Assembly (NCBI RefSeq): GCF_965363235.1
Contig: NC_134846.1
Span: forward strand, 4,965,001 to 5,029,000
Length of the DNA: 64,000 bases
Direction of reading: 5' to 3'
Origin: Mytilus galloprovincialis
Taxonomy: Eukaryota; Mollusca; Bivalvia; Mytilida; Mytilidae
Both the position numbers and the translations under genes were made by a program. The notes beneath the pieces were generated by a model. That model made no database searches, was not told the DNA's origin, and was given only the letters and a program-made list of their open reading frames with translations. Below, one piece after another: positions 11,546-23,300 of this stretch; positions within the stretch are counted from its first letter, which is position 1; each line of letters starts with the position of its first letter.

Positions 11546-12469
11546 TAGCACATTTTCTTTTTTTATAAATCAAGTGTACATTTCCACTACGCTATAGAAT
11601 AATGTTATTTAAATCGTGTATCATGCGTAGATCTACGAGGAAAAGCGATAAGCATATTATGTTAAAAAGAGAAAACTATAGACATGATAGATACGATGTT
11701 CTACACAATTCTTTTAGCTGGATGAAAAATACCCAATTTAGGGTAAAAAAACACTAAAAATTCATAAAGTCATTACAGAGAGAACAAAAATTGAGCCATC
11801 AAAAAACGAGGGACTCCGAAAAATTATGTAGTTACTGCCCACTGGTGTGTTTATCATGCAAGTACAAATACGGTGACCAATCTCACGTGGAGGAAATTTT
11901 TAAGTTGTTTGTCGTCGATAGAGGACATGCTTGAAGTACCCTGCGACTAGGATTTTCAATAAAGACATTATCGCGTTTCTAAATATCGACAATTTACTGA
12001 ATATAAAAAAAAAGAATAGACTCCAAATTCAACAAAGATGTTTCTAAAAACATAACTGAAGCACACTGATCACTTGTTCTTCTGTGAGGCATGTTTTATC
12101 CTTTTCTTTACTAAAAAAGATACTTAAGCGTATAGTATAAAAAAAACTTTGCACAGCACTGATGATAATTTCTTCAAGACAGGTTTTTAGTTTCAAATAG
12201 TTATATACAGTGTTGAAAGGTAAAAGTAAAAGATCGACATTTAGAGTAATCAAGTTTTTTTTTAGTTCATTATATGGTTTATCATGATAATAACACAGCA
12301 TGAGTAAATAGCGCATAGTGAAAACTATCGTCAACTTCGGACAGAGTTACTGTCAATCGAATCGACAATCTCTTTGTAGAACCTGCAGATGAGTCGGCAT
12401 GAACCTTTGTACGGACTTGTTGGATACAAACAAGGAAATATCTCATATTTGAAAAAAAAACAAACTGGT

Positions 12470-12650
12470 GGGTGGAACCTGGTTTTGCGGCTGGCCAAAC
12501 CTGGCGATTTCATGGCAATGTTAAAAATAAAACTAAAATGACAACATTACATGACAGGACTACAGTACAAAGAAATGCACGGACATTTAGGACAGATAAA
12601 TACACAAATAAACATTACAATAGGACATTTCGACATGCTAATAGTTATCA
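12470..12650 (-). repeat. Dispersed repeat T (3' end GTTGCCTTTATT family), partial copy
   Basis: GGTGGGTGGAACCTGGTTTTG, CTGGCCAAACCTGG and ACATGACAGGACTACA are shared with 14800-14910 and, in reverse complement, with 22140-22260 and 59390-59480. It abuts the hammerhead-like repeat at 12651, as it does at 14981. Confidence 0.6.
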
Positions 12651-13140
12651 ATGATAATTAATGTCAGCACAAAAGTGCTGACTACAGGGCTTGTGATACC
12701 CTCGGGGAAATAAATCTCCACCAGCAGTGGCATCGACCCAGTGGTTGTAAATAAACTCATCATAGATACCAGGACTAAATTTTGTACATACGCCAGACGC
12801 GCGTTTCGTCTACAAAAGACTCATCAGTGACGCTCGAATCCAAAAAAGTTTAAAAAACCAAATAAAGTACAAAGTTGAAGAGCACTGAGATCCAAAATTC
12901 CTAAAAGTGTTGCCAAATACAGCTAAGGTAATCTATGCCTGAGGTAGAAAAGCCTTATTATTTCAAAAAATTCAAAATTTTGTAAACAGTTAATTTATAA
13001 ATATAACAATATCAATGATAATTCATGTCAGCACATAAGTGCTGACTACTGGGCTTGTGATACCGAAATAAATCTCCACCTGCAGTGGCATCGACCCAGT
13101 GGTTGTAAATAAACTCATCATAGATACCATGCTTGAAATG
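12651..13140 (-). repeat. Tandem hammerhead-like repeat: one full ~365-base unit plus a partial second unit
   Basis: Unit 1 runs from AATGATAATTAATGTCAGCAC near 12650 to about 13014. Unit 2 restarts with AATGATAATTCATGTCAGCAC and stops near 13135. On the minus strand, 12789-12827 carries CTGATGA, a GTCT/AGAC stem, GAAA, then a CGC/GCG stem and TA. The unit also holds a GTCAGCAC/GTGCTGAC hairpin. Confidence 0.75.
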
Positions 13141-14175
13141 CTTGTACAAAGTCAAAAAGTTAAAGTAGTGTGTAATTATTTTCCATTCTTTGGCTGTCTT
13201 TGAGTGTATGATTTTGTCATTATACAAAAGAATTATGGTTTTTGATAACCTTTGGAGAATGGTATTTTTGTTGTTTTACTTTTCCACACAGTTGTTCACC
13301 TTATTCATCGACGTTATATCAGATACCCGATTATTTTGATCGATGGTCTTCATTGTGGCACACTACAATAAGTATGCGTTTAAATCATGACATAGAAATG
13401 CAATAAAATCATGACTGCTTCCGCAATTTTGCCGGAAGCACTCTAAAAGAATTTAGAAAAATGCACAATTGGAATATTTAAATCATTTGTCGTAAAGTTA
13501 AGTTTTCAACTGACTCACTTATTTGTTGCATGTTGCGATATAAAGTACATCTAAGTCATATTACATTGGATGACCTATAATATAACATACTAAGAGTGTA
13601 TGTACTTTTGAATGTTTAACTAGCCATAATGAACCTATTATTAAAATCTACATTTCCTAATGCAGTAAGCTCAAATAGTAACTGACAATTTTCTTTTATG
13701 GTAATATGTAATTGATATTTGAAACGCAACAACCATGTTCATACAGTTCCAAGTTCAGATTCAAAATATTCATTATTGAGCATATTCAACAATGCATTTC
13801 TTCTTGTTTCAAACGTAAAGTTTTAGGTCATTCGAAAAAAACAGGCAATCGTATTTCATTTTACAACGAATACTATTATACAACAATAAGTTTGCCCTAT
13901 GCTTAATTATTTCAAAAGAGACAGCTGGTGTCATATGTATTATATACGGTCTTCCACTACACGGAAAATATATGTTGATCATATTATTGTTCATGGTAAA
14001 TTTCAAAATCCGCTTACTTTTTCTGCCTAGTCAATTTGTATAAAATTAAACCAATTGTATCTAATTATTGTGTGCACAATATGCTGCTTAAATTTATATA
14101 TTATTAGTGTGTTTGAAATGCACTTTTACGTTTGATTAACTGCAAATTATAAACATTTTACTTCATGTTTAACCT

Positions 14176-14183
14176 TATAAATA
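14176..14183 (+). promoter_or_regulatory. Candidate TATA box for gene B
   Basis: TATAAATA lies 118 bases upstream of the gene B ATG (14301). That would place transcription start near 14205-14210 and leave about 95 bases of 5' UTR. This rests on position and consensus only. Confidence 0.4.
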
Positions 14184-14300
14184 AAACTGTTACAAAATGA
14201 GGATATAATATTATACATAGTGTTAGAACATTAACTAAATTTAACGATAAGAGTTTCTGCGTCGGGAAAGCGACTATAGAGTGACCTTTCACAATTAGAC

Positions 14301-14348
14301 ATGTTGTTGGTCTTAGTATTGCTGACTGTTTTATTTACTAGAACACAG
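14301..14348 (+). CDS. Gene B first exon: signal peptide
   Basis: ATG followed by 16 codons, MLLVLVLLTVLFTRTQ, then a strong CAG|GTAAAG donor in phase 0. The hydrophobic core is typical of a secretory signal. The next phase-0 acceptor (19394) opens a WAP domain in frame. The intervening 5-kb intron carries the Penelope-like element. Assignment rests on phase, hydrophobicity and the upstream TATA-like site; a transcript would settle it. Confidence 0.7.
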
Positions 14349-17300
14349 GTAAAGAATAAACGTTTCTAAATTGTATAATTTGACTTTCTGTTTTTGGTCA
14401 AATGTATTTGCGTTTTTATTTTTTGTGTATATAAAGGCAACAGTAGTATACCGCTGTTCAAAACTCATAAATCCATGGACAAAAAACAAAATCGGGGTAA
14501 CAAACCAAAACCGAGCGAAACGCATTAAATATAAGAGGAGAACAACGACACAACATCGAAATGCAACACACACAGAAACAGACCAATCATCAGACAAAAC
14601 ACCACGAGAATAACAAATGTAACATGAAAACCAAATACATGAATTTGGGATAGACAAGTACCGTGCCACGTCTTATCTCAATATCTCAAAAATAAGAGAA
14701 AACACAAACGACTCAACGTTAAAATGCAACACAAAGAGAAACGAACAATATATAACAATGACCATCTTCCTGACTTGGTACAGGACACTTTTAAAGGGGA
14801 ATAAAAGTGGTGGGTTGAACCTGGTTTTAAGGCATGCCAAACCTCGCACTTTAATGGCAAAGTTAAATATAACATTGAAATGACAACATAATATTACAGG
14901 ACTACAATACAAATAAATAGGAGAACATATTAGACACAGAAAAACATGATTAATAGATAACAAAAAGCATCAGGTTTAAAATTCAATACGCCAAAAACGC
15001 GCCTTGCCCACACAAGACTCACCAGTGACGCCCAGATATAAAAGATCGAAAGTGAAAAAAGTACAAAGTTGTACAGCACTGAAGATCAAAAGTTGAAAAG
15101 GTTTCGCAAAATACGGCATTGTTTTTATGCCCGGGATAAGAACATTCTTATTATATAGAACAATTCATGCTATTGCAAACAGTAAATTTTATCAAATGAA
15201 TATGAAAGAGATATACACAAAGAAACTAAAGTATTTACTAATTACAGAAAACTAAACCTGAATACATAACGCCTAGATATAAAAGATCGAACGTGAAAAA
15301 GGTACAAAGTTGTACAGCACTGAAGATTAAAAGTTGAAAAGGTTTTGACAAATACGGCATTGTTTTTATGCACGGGATAAGAACATCCTTATTATATAGA
15401 ATACTTAATGCTATTGCAAACAGTAAATGTTAACAAATGAATATGAAAGAGATATACATAATGAAACTAAAATATTAACTAATTACAGAAAACTAAACCC
15501 AAGTTTATCACAAAATAGACACACATCCGAATCAGTCCAAGCGTCAACGTAATTAAAAAAATTGTGACGTCACATACGATGGCGAAAAGGCAGAAACGTT
15601 ATGCCACATTTGAATTTATGAAATTTAGAAACAGCATGACGTCACATATGAAAAACTATCATTCAAAAATGAGATAGAATTAGGATTGATTTAGAACTAA
15701 ATACTGATAATTCATTTAAACAAAATACATATTGCAATACTTATTAATAGTAATTAACAGTAATATATATATGTCCAGTTTGTAATGAATCCAACTTCAA
15801 ACGTAAATAATCGTACAAAATTTAATATAATTAATAAAGAGGAGGTGGTTAATTTTTCTATACGTCATACCTAAATATATAATAAGAAGACGTCAACACA
15901 TTTGACAAAATCTGATGAGAATTACAAATATAACATTAAACATGTAAACTAAATACATGAATTTGGGATAAACAAGTACAGAAACACGTCTTATAGTAAT
16001 GCGAATTCACATTCAGCAAAACGGTCACAATCGGGAATAAGTCACGTTTGGTAATTAAAAGATTAGACGACATAATGACAAACCACAATCTACCATGTGG
16101 TAAAAATGTCCTTAGCTAGTTTGGTTAAAGAGACATTATATGGATCAACCAATTCGTGATGGTGTCCATAAAATTTACGGAGTGTCAATTTTAATCTGTC
16201 CTCCTCATAACTTTGTTGGAGCAGTTTCTGCGTAAGGAGCACACTCCTGTATATGAAGTCCGTATAGTGTGAACAAGCACGTGAATAACGTATCAATTGT
16301 GATATGTAAACACCATACGAAGGGGCAGAGGGTATGTTACTGCTGAGAAATGGGAAATTGATAATTGGGAAATTGAAATCGTCCCGTTTATCATAGATTT
16401 TTGTGTGAAGTCGTCCATCTACGTCAATATTGAGGAAAAGATCAAGGTATGAAGCAGTCCTTCTAGTATCAGTAGTATCCTTAATTTCAAGTTCACTGGG
16501 ATATATGAGATGTAAGTATTGGCTGAAGTATGGGTTGTTCAACGATAAAACATCATCAATATATCGAAAAGTAAAATTAAAGAATTTCGCAAGGTGCTTT
16601 TTCTTTTTGTCTTTTAGAAGGTTCTGAATAAATTCTGCTTCATACGAATACAAAAACAAATCAGCCAGCAGGGGTGCACAATTAGTACCCATTGGAATAC
16701 CGACTGTCTGTTGAAATATAAATCCTCCAAACTCAACAAATATATTGTCGATCAAAAAGTCCAGCATTTTAATAATATCATCTTCAGTATATTTTCTGGA
16801 AGATTCAGTGTGATTCTTCACAAAATATGAAGTATTGTATCCCAAAACAAGAAATTTGTATCTACGATTCCCATTTTTATAGAAAAAGCTCTGTTTTATG
16901 AGTTGGTGAAGTCGATCTTTCAACTGAGCATGGGGAATAGTAGTATATAGCGTAGAAAAATCAAAAGTTTTTATGTTGCTGCAAAATTGCAAAGATTGTG
17001 ATCGAAGGTTAAGCAGTAGATCTTTCGAATTTTTGAGAATCCACATCTGGTTAACACCACTGGTAGAATATATCTCCTCACAATATTTTTGAAGCCCATC
17101 TTTAACTGTAGAAAGAATAGTAGTCAATACTTTAGAAAGATGTTTAGTCGAACATTTTGAAGACCCAGCTATGTATCGTTCTTTATATGGAGTTTTGTGT
17201 AATTTAGGTATCCAGTATAATGAGGGCAAGTTTTCTTCGTTTTCTTTGATGTTGATACCAAAAGAAAGAAGGACAGATTTATGATTTATGTTTGCATTAA

Positions 17301-20300
17301 TTCTGTTTTTATCGTCAATTGCTTATACAAATCATCAATCAGTCTATTGACATATAAAATAATTGTAATGCGGGAAAACGTGTTACCTAACACGTCGCGT
17401 TTCAGTTGAAATTTTCAGCATAAATTGTTTGAAAAAAGTGTTAGGTAAACAAAAAATCAATGATTCTGCTCTATGTTTGGGTTGTTGTGTCTTTGACACA
17501 ATCCCTATTTCCATTCTTAATTTTATTGTTCTTGGAATGATACGTCATATTGGTCGTTGATTGTGCAATTGCGGCCTAGAATATCATTCGGCGATATAAA
17601 CATCGCGGAAAAGACGATGATGATTGATATGGGCTAAAGATATTTTATTCTTTCCGAATGAATTTAGGCTGTAGTGGATTTAACTCTTTTTTTATAAACT
17701 GAATCGGTTAATGAACACTTAAGCCGCATCAAAGACTCAATTGTGGCGTTGCAACTGTTCTACATTCATGACCAAGATGATAGTTGTGTTGATTTCCTCT
17801 CAAATTTAGCAAAAACATGCCCATTTTGTTAATCATTTTTCATAGTCTGTTTAGTAAGGAATTAGCCATGAAGAATTTGATTAAATGAACAAAAATATAC
17901 TCCCATAAAACATTATAAATGAAAAGTCCCGAATTATCATAAGTCTGTTACATGTATAGGGGGCTTTGGGATTTAAACAAACGAAGAAATGTCTGATCTT
18001 TCATCACTATACAATATACTACAATCCCATTAAAACATTTTGTAAAAGTCCTTATAAACTTGAACGCACGCCGTAAGATTGCCTATAATTGCTTGCATCC
18101 ACTGAACTGGAACCTTGGTGGATACAATGTAGTTATCTCATTGGCAGTTATATCTAATCTCCTTTTTTATACTATAAGTCTGTCATGGGTAAAACAAAAT
18201 CTCTCTCCAAAGTTTAAAAAAAAGTTTTATCGGAAAGGTAAACCGGACTCCGGAGTTGTAAGTCTGCATACGTATAATCTACGGATGGTGTGCATAAGAT
18301 GGGTACTCAATTTTGTTTTTAAAGTTTTGAAGTTGAGTTGTAAACACGTAAATATAGTCTTTTTTCCTTTTGCAGTAATAATAACACATAACCTTTTCAC
18401 TCTATAGACAAGCACTTTTAAGTTTAAGTCAGTTTGATAGAACTGGTTCAGTGTTGTTTCACCACAAAATTGGCTACCAAAGCATGCATTGAAAAGTTTA
18501 AATCAAATTTTGTCTAAACCACTGAGAAATAAACAAAATGTTCCTTAAAACTGACATTATCGTAATGTTTGATTCCCTAATTGACAGCAAAACATTAGTT
18601 TAGTTTGTGGATTTTAGTTATTTTTGCCTAAACATGCCTTCATTCATACAAAGAAGATCTTATCGGGGTGGCTTTAAGGGAGAATAAAAACAAAACGCCT
18701 ACACTATATGTTAATTTCATTTTCTGCTTTTGATTATGTCTTCCCAGTACAGAATTCGAAACTTTGTTTGCACATATTAACCGCGAAACTTGCAATAAAA
18801 GATACTGCAGTTCCCTTTGACTATGTTACTTATTTTGAATAACATCTTTAAGTTTACTATGGCTGTCGATTTAGATAACAGCTTTATGACAAAAAAAGAC
18901 GATTTCAGCTTTCCTTCTATACATTTGCCTGCTCAGTTGCAATACTGTTGCATAGAAATTAAATTTTATATAAAAAAAGGACGCTAACTATGCTTACATC
19001 ATCGCTTTTTTGGCGTAAATTTGCGGTCTCAACAAACCCTTATGTTCAGTTTCAAAAGATGAGGCCATCTTAGCTGTTTCTGTTGTATCCTTTTATCCTG
19101 ATATCCGGTATTTAAGTCTGCAATCTATCTCATTTCTATACCCACATTATGAATTGTTTATTGCTTTTTCATGTACATACAAATGAAAAACGAATGATAT
19201 AAGTGTTTTCATATTTAAAGACACAACAAGTAATTTATGTATCTACATGAAAGAAAACAGCATGAAAAATTGTTAAGAGCGAATCAACAATTTTTAGTAC
19301 ATTTAGAGATTTTCGAAACTCTATGTTATATAAAAAAAATGAATGCATGCCATTTTAACTATCAATTGATATTACAAACAGTCTCATTTTACAGCAAAAC
19401 CATACAATTGGTGGTTGTGGTGCAGCTCCTGGTCCGGTTGATCCTGTTTTATGTTTGCAAAAGTCACTTGTTTCAAATTGCAAAGTCGACTCCGATTGTC
19501 CAGGTGGTAAGCTATGATACAGTGTATAATATGCGTCATACTTAATTGCACATTTGCACATTATTGCAAATTGATTAAGATGTACAACTGATCTTGTAGA
19601 AAGGATAAAGTCCAATTTTTCTGTAAAAAATGTTTTGTTCATCATAAATATCCAAAGCAATTAAAACGATTTATATACCCATTATAGCTATAACAAAAAA
19701 AATATACAATACACAATAATGTACCAATACGATAATCGCATGCATTAGATAAAATCAGTCTGACGATGCGTTGGGCGCTAGAAAAGCAAACGATTTAAAG
19801 ACAAAAAAACAACAGTATAAGGAACACAGCAATTAAAACAGAACTACGATCTCCACTAAAAATAGGGTTGATCTCATATGCTCATGAAGGTTAAGGAGAT
19901 CCTGCTCCATTTGTAATATCCGTTGTGTATATCAACCAAAAAGACATAACAAGAAAACTTATTGAAATAGACAAGCTCAGTAGTTGCGTTCTGAGTATAT
20001 AATCTTGACGCATTTATCAGTTTGGACGTATGAACTTATTGTTTTCATTTTTATATCGCTGTGTAGATACAAATAGAGTAACAGTCATCAAGGCATACTA
20101 ATCTCAGAAGTCCCTGATAAACTATAATTACGTAAAAAGTAAGGTTTCAACTCCCTGAGGAGGAAAAACTAACCTTAAAAGGATTTGTGTTCATTTCGGT
20201 CATATACATATTGTTAAATTAGTATCCATCTTTGGCATTCAATATTTCTTTTTGAGTTAATGTACACATCACATAAACGGCTATCCAAAATTAATTTATT

Positions 20301-23300
20301 ACTAGTATATTGCTGCATTGCATATGTTTGTTCCATATATTTGGTTTTAATAAGTTTTGTTTTTGTCTTAAGAACACGACAAATGCTGCCTTAGAGAGTG
20401 TAACGTCTTTCAATGTAGAGATTTATCAAATGTAAGTATTTTCATACTACATACATCGATATTTGACTAATAAGAATAAGTAAAAGACGTTTATCAACAA
20501 CCTTCAATCCATTACCCTGCATCAAAAGACGGACACATAAAGTTTATCAAATGTGTTTATTTCGTTCCTCAGATATCAAATAGTCCGGTACGTCTAAAGA
20601 TACGATAATTTTTTGTTATTTTAAGTCAATAATAAAATTATGCATCATTGAAATAGTATATTTACCATTATATCATATCAAGTTATTAACCTTATGAGGA
20701 TACAACAAACGGGAAGTCAATTGAAAAACTTGGTACTCTTTTAAAAGATAGTTTTAACCTTATTTTTTTATCGGTACTTTGATAATTTTTACAAGAAGAA
20801 AATGACACATTTGAATGCACTTTTTTGTTAAACATTGTCGTCAAGTTATTTGGATATTTCTGAATTTACCTTCCCGAAGAATATGCATGTCATACAAATA
20901 TTTAAGTAGGGAAGAAAAAAATAAATTACGCAACGTCATTTACGTCTTATTTTAACATTCTCATTTGTTTGCTATCAACATTGTACTTACACTAGTAACT
21001 CCTTTCTTTATTCGGCAAAGTACATGATACTTGAACAAAAGAGATACATTCAAGTTAGGTATTGATGCTAGACTATGGCATACACTTTTTCTATTCGTAT
21101 GTCAATTTTATTGGCATGAAAATACGGATTTTTTGTGTCATTAAAATTTGCTGTTACAAAATGTTAGAAATTATTAAAGATTAGGGAATGTATCTCCCTC
21201 AAGAAAAGCTATGATTCCTTTCACGGATTTGGCTATACTTTTTGGATCTTTTGGATTATAGCTCTTCATATTTTATATAATCTTTGGATTTCAAATATTT
21301 TGGCCACGAGCATCACTGAAGAGACATGTATTGTCGAAATGCGCATCTGGTGCAGGAAATTGGTACCGTTTATGTTATTACTACCACTGGGTCGATGCCT
21401 CTTCTGTTGGACTTTTAGTCCCCGAGGGTATCACCAACCCAGTAGCCAGTACTTCGGTATTGGCATGACATTACGGATTTTTTGTGTCATTAAAATTTGC
21501 TGTTACAAAATGATAGAAATTATTATAAATTAAGGAATGTATCTCCCTCATGCAAAGCTCTAATTCCTTTTACGGATTTGGCTATACTTTTTGTACCTTT
21601 TGGATTATAGCTCTTCATATTTGATATAAGCTTTGGATTTCAAATATTTTGTCCACGAGCATCACTGAAGAGACATGTATTGTCGAAATGCGCATCTGGT
21701 GCAGGAAAATTGATACCGTATATGTTATTAACGATAATTAATCACCAAGTTCATTTAAATGATTTTAGTTTAAAGCAACTCTATTCGAAGGATTAATTTG
21801 TTTTACAGTTTGATTAAGAAGAAAAATTAACATAGTTAGATAATACTATTAATTACACATTACTAACACACGTCTATATTATTATTTTCTTATCGTCGTA
21901 AAATACATCAAATTATATAATAACAAATCTAATCTCGACTATACCCAATTCGTGTATATTTACCTATGACGTGGCGTTTATACATTCGTGTAACGCACAG
22001 TTCGATATTCTAGTATGCAGTGTTGTGTACTGTCCTAATTTTTTTTTTAGGTATTTGTTGTTATTAAATTATGATTAAAATGTCGCAATATACTGTGATA
22101 TTACATATTTATGTATTTCTCTGTCCTGAATGTTTTTGCATTTATTTTTATTGTATTCCTGTCATGTAATGTTGTCATGTTATCGTTATTTGTAACTTTG
22201 TCATAAAACGTAAGATTTGGCTGGCCACGAAATCCGGTTCAACCCACCATTTTTCTTAAATGTTCTGTACCAAGACAGGAATATGGCATTTCTTATCTTA
22301 TTGTTTGTTTCTATTTATGTTCATTGTTGTTTGTTCTTGTTGTACTTCAGCCCTTCTGTTGTTTCCTTGTTTTCTTCTTATAGTCGACGTGTTTCATTCG
22401 GTAAAGTTCATATAAAAGATTTGTATTCACTCATTGATTTATGACTTTTAAACAGCGGTATACTACTAGCTGTTGCCTTTATTTGTTGTATTATCAGAGA
22501 CATAATATATCTACAATAAGATTCTGAAATTTGTTTTGAAATGTATTTAATGTATTTTATTCAGTTACCAGGAGGACCAGGGGACGTAGGACCAGGACCA
22601 GTGGTAGTACATTTTATCTATATTAATAATGATCAACAATATATATATTTTCTAAATGCTAGTGTTTTTAACTTTTGTATTTTTTTTTTTATTTTGGTAA
22701 AGGCTGTTTCAGTGAACTTTGAAGTCCGTACAGATATACATATGCATATCTTGGTAAACTAATACGACAGATAAGCATGGCTTAACGCTTGCTATACAAT
22801 TAAATATTTTCCATTAGTTGATATACGGAAATCAAAACAACACCATTTGGGTTCTTAAATGATTTGTGTACGGGAATATTACTTAATTCTTCAATATTTT
22901 AAAGTTTCCTCACTTGTTGTACTCATTTAGACGTACACCAGTCAATTAAACAACACACACAATTGATATATGAGATCAGCAAACGTTTTGAAAGACTGTT
23001 TTTTTTTTCTTTAAGGACAGTAGTAAATCAAGACGTTCAACAAAACCAGGTTACTATAGAGTTTTCAAAGTAATGTACATAGGCAGGTCCAGTGTCAGCA
23101 TAGTAGTAAAACCATAGAAACCACTAGTTTCTTGAATGGCCATACCTCATATCATTGAGGAATACTGATAGTGTTTTTAACAAGTCATGTTTATATCTTA
23201 GAATAATGTCTTCAAACAATTTGTAACCACATTTTTTTTTATCTAGTTAGTGTCTTGACTTATTCATCTTAAATAATTTTTCCTTCCCTTTTTTCTTCAA

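Noticed and set aside
14331-14963. Several open frames of 65-112 residues on both strands
   Set aside because: All fall within dispersed repeat T and are not conserved among its copies.
14981-17330. LTR retroelement with flanking repeats
   Set aside because: The RT motifs (IPKLHK, TLYTTIPH, GIPMGTNCAP, YIDD) fit Penelope-like rather than LTR types. The repeats are tandem on one side only, and no gag, protease or integrase is seen.
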